From an uncultured Polaribacter sp. (GTDB lineage: Bacteria; Bacteroidota; Bacteroidia; Flavobacteriales; Flavobacteriaceae), in contig CALSRX010000003.1 in the NCBI GenBank assembly GCA_943788865.1, forward strand, positions 112,965 to 176,964: DNA of 64,000 nucleotides. The letters are read 5' to 3'. How positions within the stretch are numbered: the stretch's first letter is position 1; each line of letters begins with the position of its first letter. The position numbers and the translations under genes were made by a program. Under the pieces are notes generated by a model that saw nothing but the letters and a program-made list of their open reading frames with translations, was not told the DNA's origin and did no database searches. Below are positions 63,693-64,000 of this stretch, piece after piece.

Positions 63693-64000
63693 ATGTTAGC
63701 CAATTTTTTCGGCAAATCAAAACCAGTAAATTTTATACTTATTACGGTACTTTTTTTTATCTACTACCTGTTGGATTTTATAGTGGTGAAAAAAGCCGAA
63801 ATAAATCTCGGAGACTTTTATAAGTTTTTGTTGGTTACTCCTTTGTTTTTATTGCTTTTTTTCTTGTTTAATTTTATCATTTCTAAAAATAAATTAACAA
63901 GAGATAATTCGTATGCATTTTTACTTTTTGTAATTGGACTGGGTTTTTTTTTTTTTTTTTTTTTTTTGTTTTTTCCCCCCACCCTCCCCCCCCCCCCTCC
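63693..64000 (+). CDS. Polytopic membrane protein, N-terminal fragment (DUF6427-like), runs into corrupt sequence
   Basis: The ATG at 63693 opens LANFFGKSKPVNFILITVLF, with at least three membrane helices (about residues 13-30, 48-68, 78-end) before the sequence degenerates at 63943. From there the translation is only Phe, then Pro, which is not credible. Reliable coding is 63693-63942 (about 83 codons). DUF6427 is a recalled family beside such small-protein genes, not verified. Confidence 0.6.
   Translation, partial: MLANFFGKSKPVNFILITVLFFIYYLLDFIVVKKAEINLGDFYKFLLVTPLFLLLFFLFNFIISKNKLTRDNSYAFLLFVIGLGFFFFFFFLFFPPTLPPPP
63943..64000. other. Low-quality contig end: 25-T tract followed by C-rich run
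   Basis: Twenty-five T bases, G, six T bases, then 26 bases that are nearly all C. In a 33% GC genome this is not plausible biology inside a coding frame. It looks like unreliable base calls at a contig end. Confidence 0.85.

Noticed and set aside
1..64000. CRISPR array, prophage, insertion sequence, toxin-antitoxin or restriction system
   Set aside because: No regularly spaced repeats, integrase or transposase, phage structural genes, or recognisable toxin or restriction motifs were seen on either strand.

Overview
This is a window of about 33% GC, AT-rich chromosome from a marine-type member of the Flavobacteriaceae (Bacteroidota; Polaribacter/Tenacibaculum-like). The evidence is the gene set (a Bat aerotolerance operon, a TonB receptor with a carboxypeptidase-like N-terminal domain, a GH109 enzyme, the order prs-rplY-pth, lineage-specific small proteins), weak Shine-Dalgarno signals, and repeated TAnnTTTG-type -7 promoter elements. 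It reads as ordinary chromosomal backbone. I see no CRISPR array, prophage, insertion sequence or restriction island.

Layout. 1-3.5 kb: the 3' part of an M16 peptidase and a GapN-like aldehyde dehydrogenase. 3.5-7.9 kb: leucine operon leuA-leuC-leuD-leuB on the minus strand, with a structured repeat between leuD and leuB. 8-19.3 kb: a helical protein of unknown function, metG, LD-carboxypeptidase, YraN, a TlpA-like thioredoxin, a short-chain dehydrogenase, CvpA, and a carbonic anhydrase/SulP pair. 19.3-27.7 kb: one long minus-strand operon, moxR - DUF58 - BatD-like - batA - batB - batC - batD - batE. 27.8-31.2 kb: lpxH, an S41 protease, dCMP deaminase, HupE/UreJ. 31.4-36.6 kb: GH109 oxidoreductase-fold enzyme, trans-sulfuration PLP enzyme, NhaC antiporter, galactokinase. 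36.7-39.7 kb: tRNA-Leu(CAA), prs, rplY, pth, a QueD-like gene. 39.7-48.7 kb: enoyl-CoA hydratase, MATE pump, universal stress protein, a PD-(D/E)XK nuclease, a nitrilase-family amidase, acyl-ACP desaturase, PlsC. 48.8-55.4 kb: TonB receptor, pgi, M23 lipoprotein, DUF3108. 55.5-58.9 kb: tryptophan and tyrosine catabolism (TDO, HppD, HmgA). 59-63.7 kb: ferredoxin, ferredoxin-NADP reductase, Nfu and Mrp (an Fe-S/redox block interrupted by a mobile-looking four-helix-bundle gene), then an alkyltransferase-like protein and trmB.

Data quality matters here. Two intervals (about 20.1-26.75 kb and 36.9-38.5 kb) and one site near 39.54 kb carry many single-base indels. These split conserved housekeeping genes (prs, rplY, bat genes) into fragments that rejoin perfectly after frame changes. 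They are almost certainly sequencing or consensus errors, not pseudogenes, so I annotate the reconstructed full-length genes. The last 58 bases (a T tract, then almost pure C) are a low-quality contig end.

The most interesting items are small: three families of dispersed structured intergenic repeats, a four-helix-bundle gene bounded by inverted repeats inside the ferredoxin/reductase operon, a 31-codon membrane microprotein gene abutting the QueD-like gene, and an alkyltransferase-like protein lacking the acceptor cysteine. I did not find a convincing new multi-gene system.
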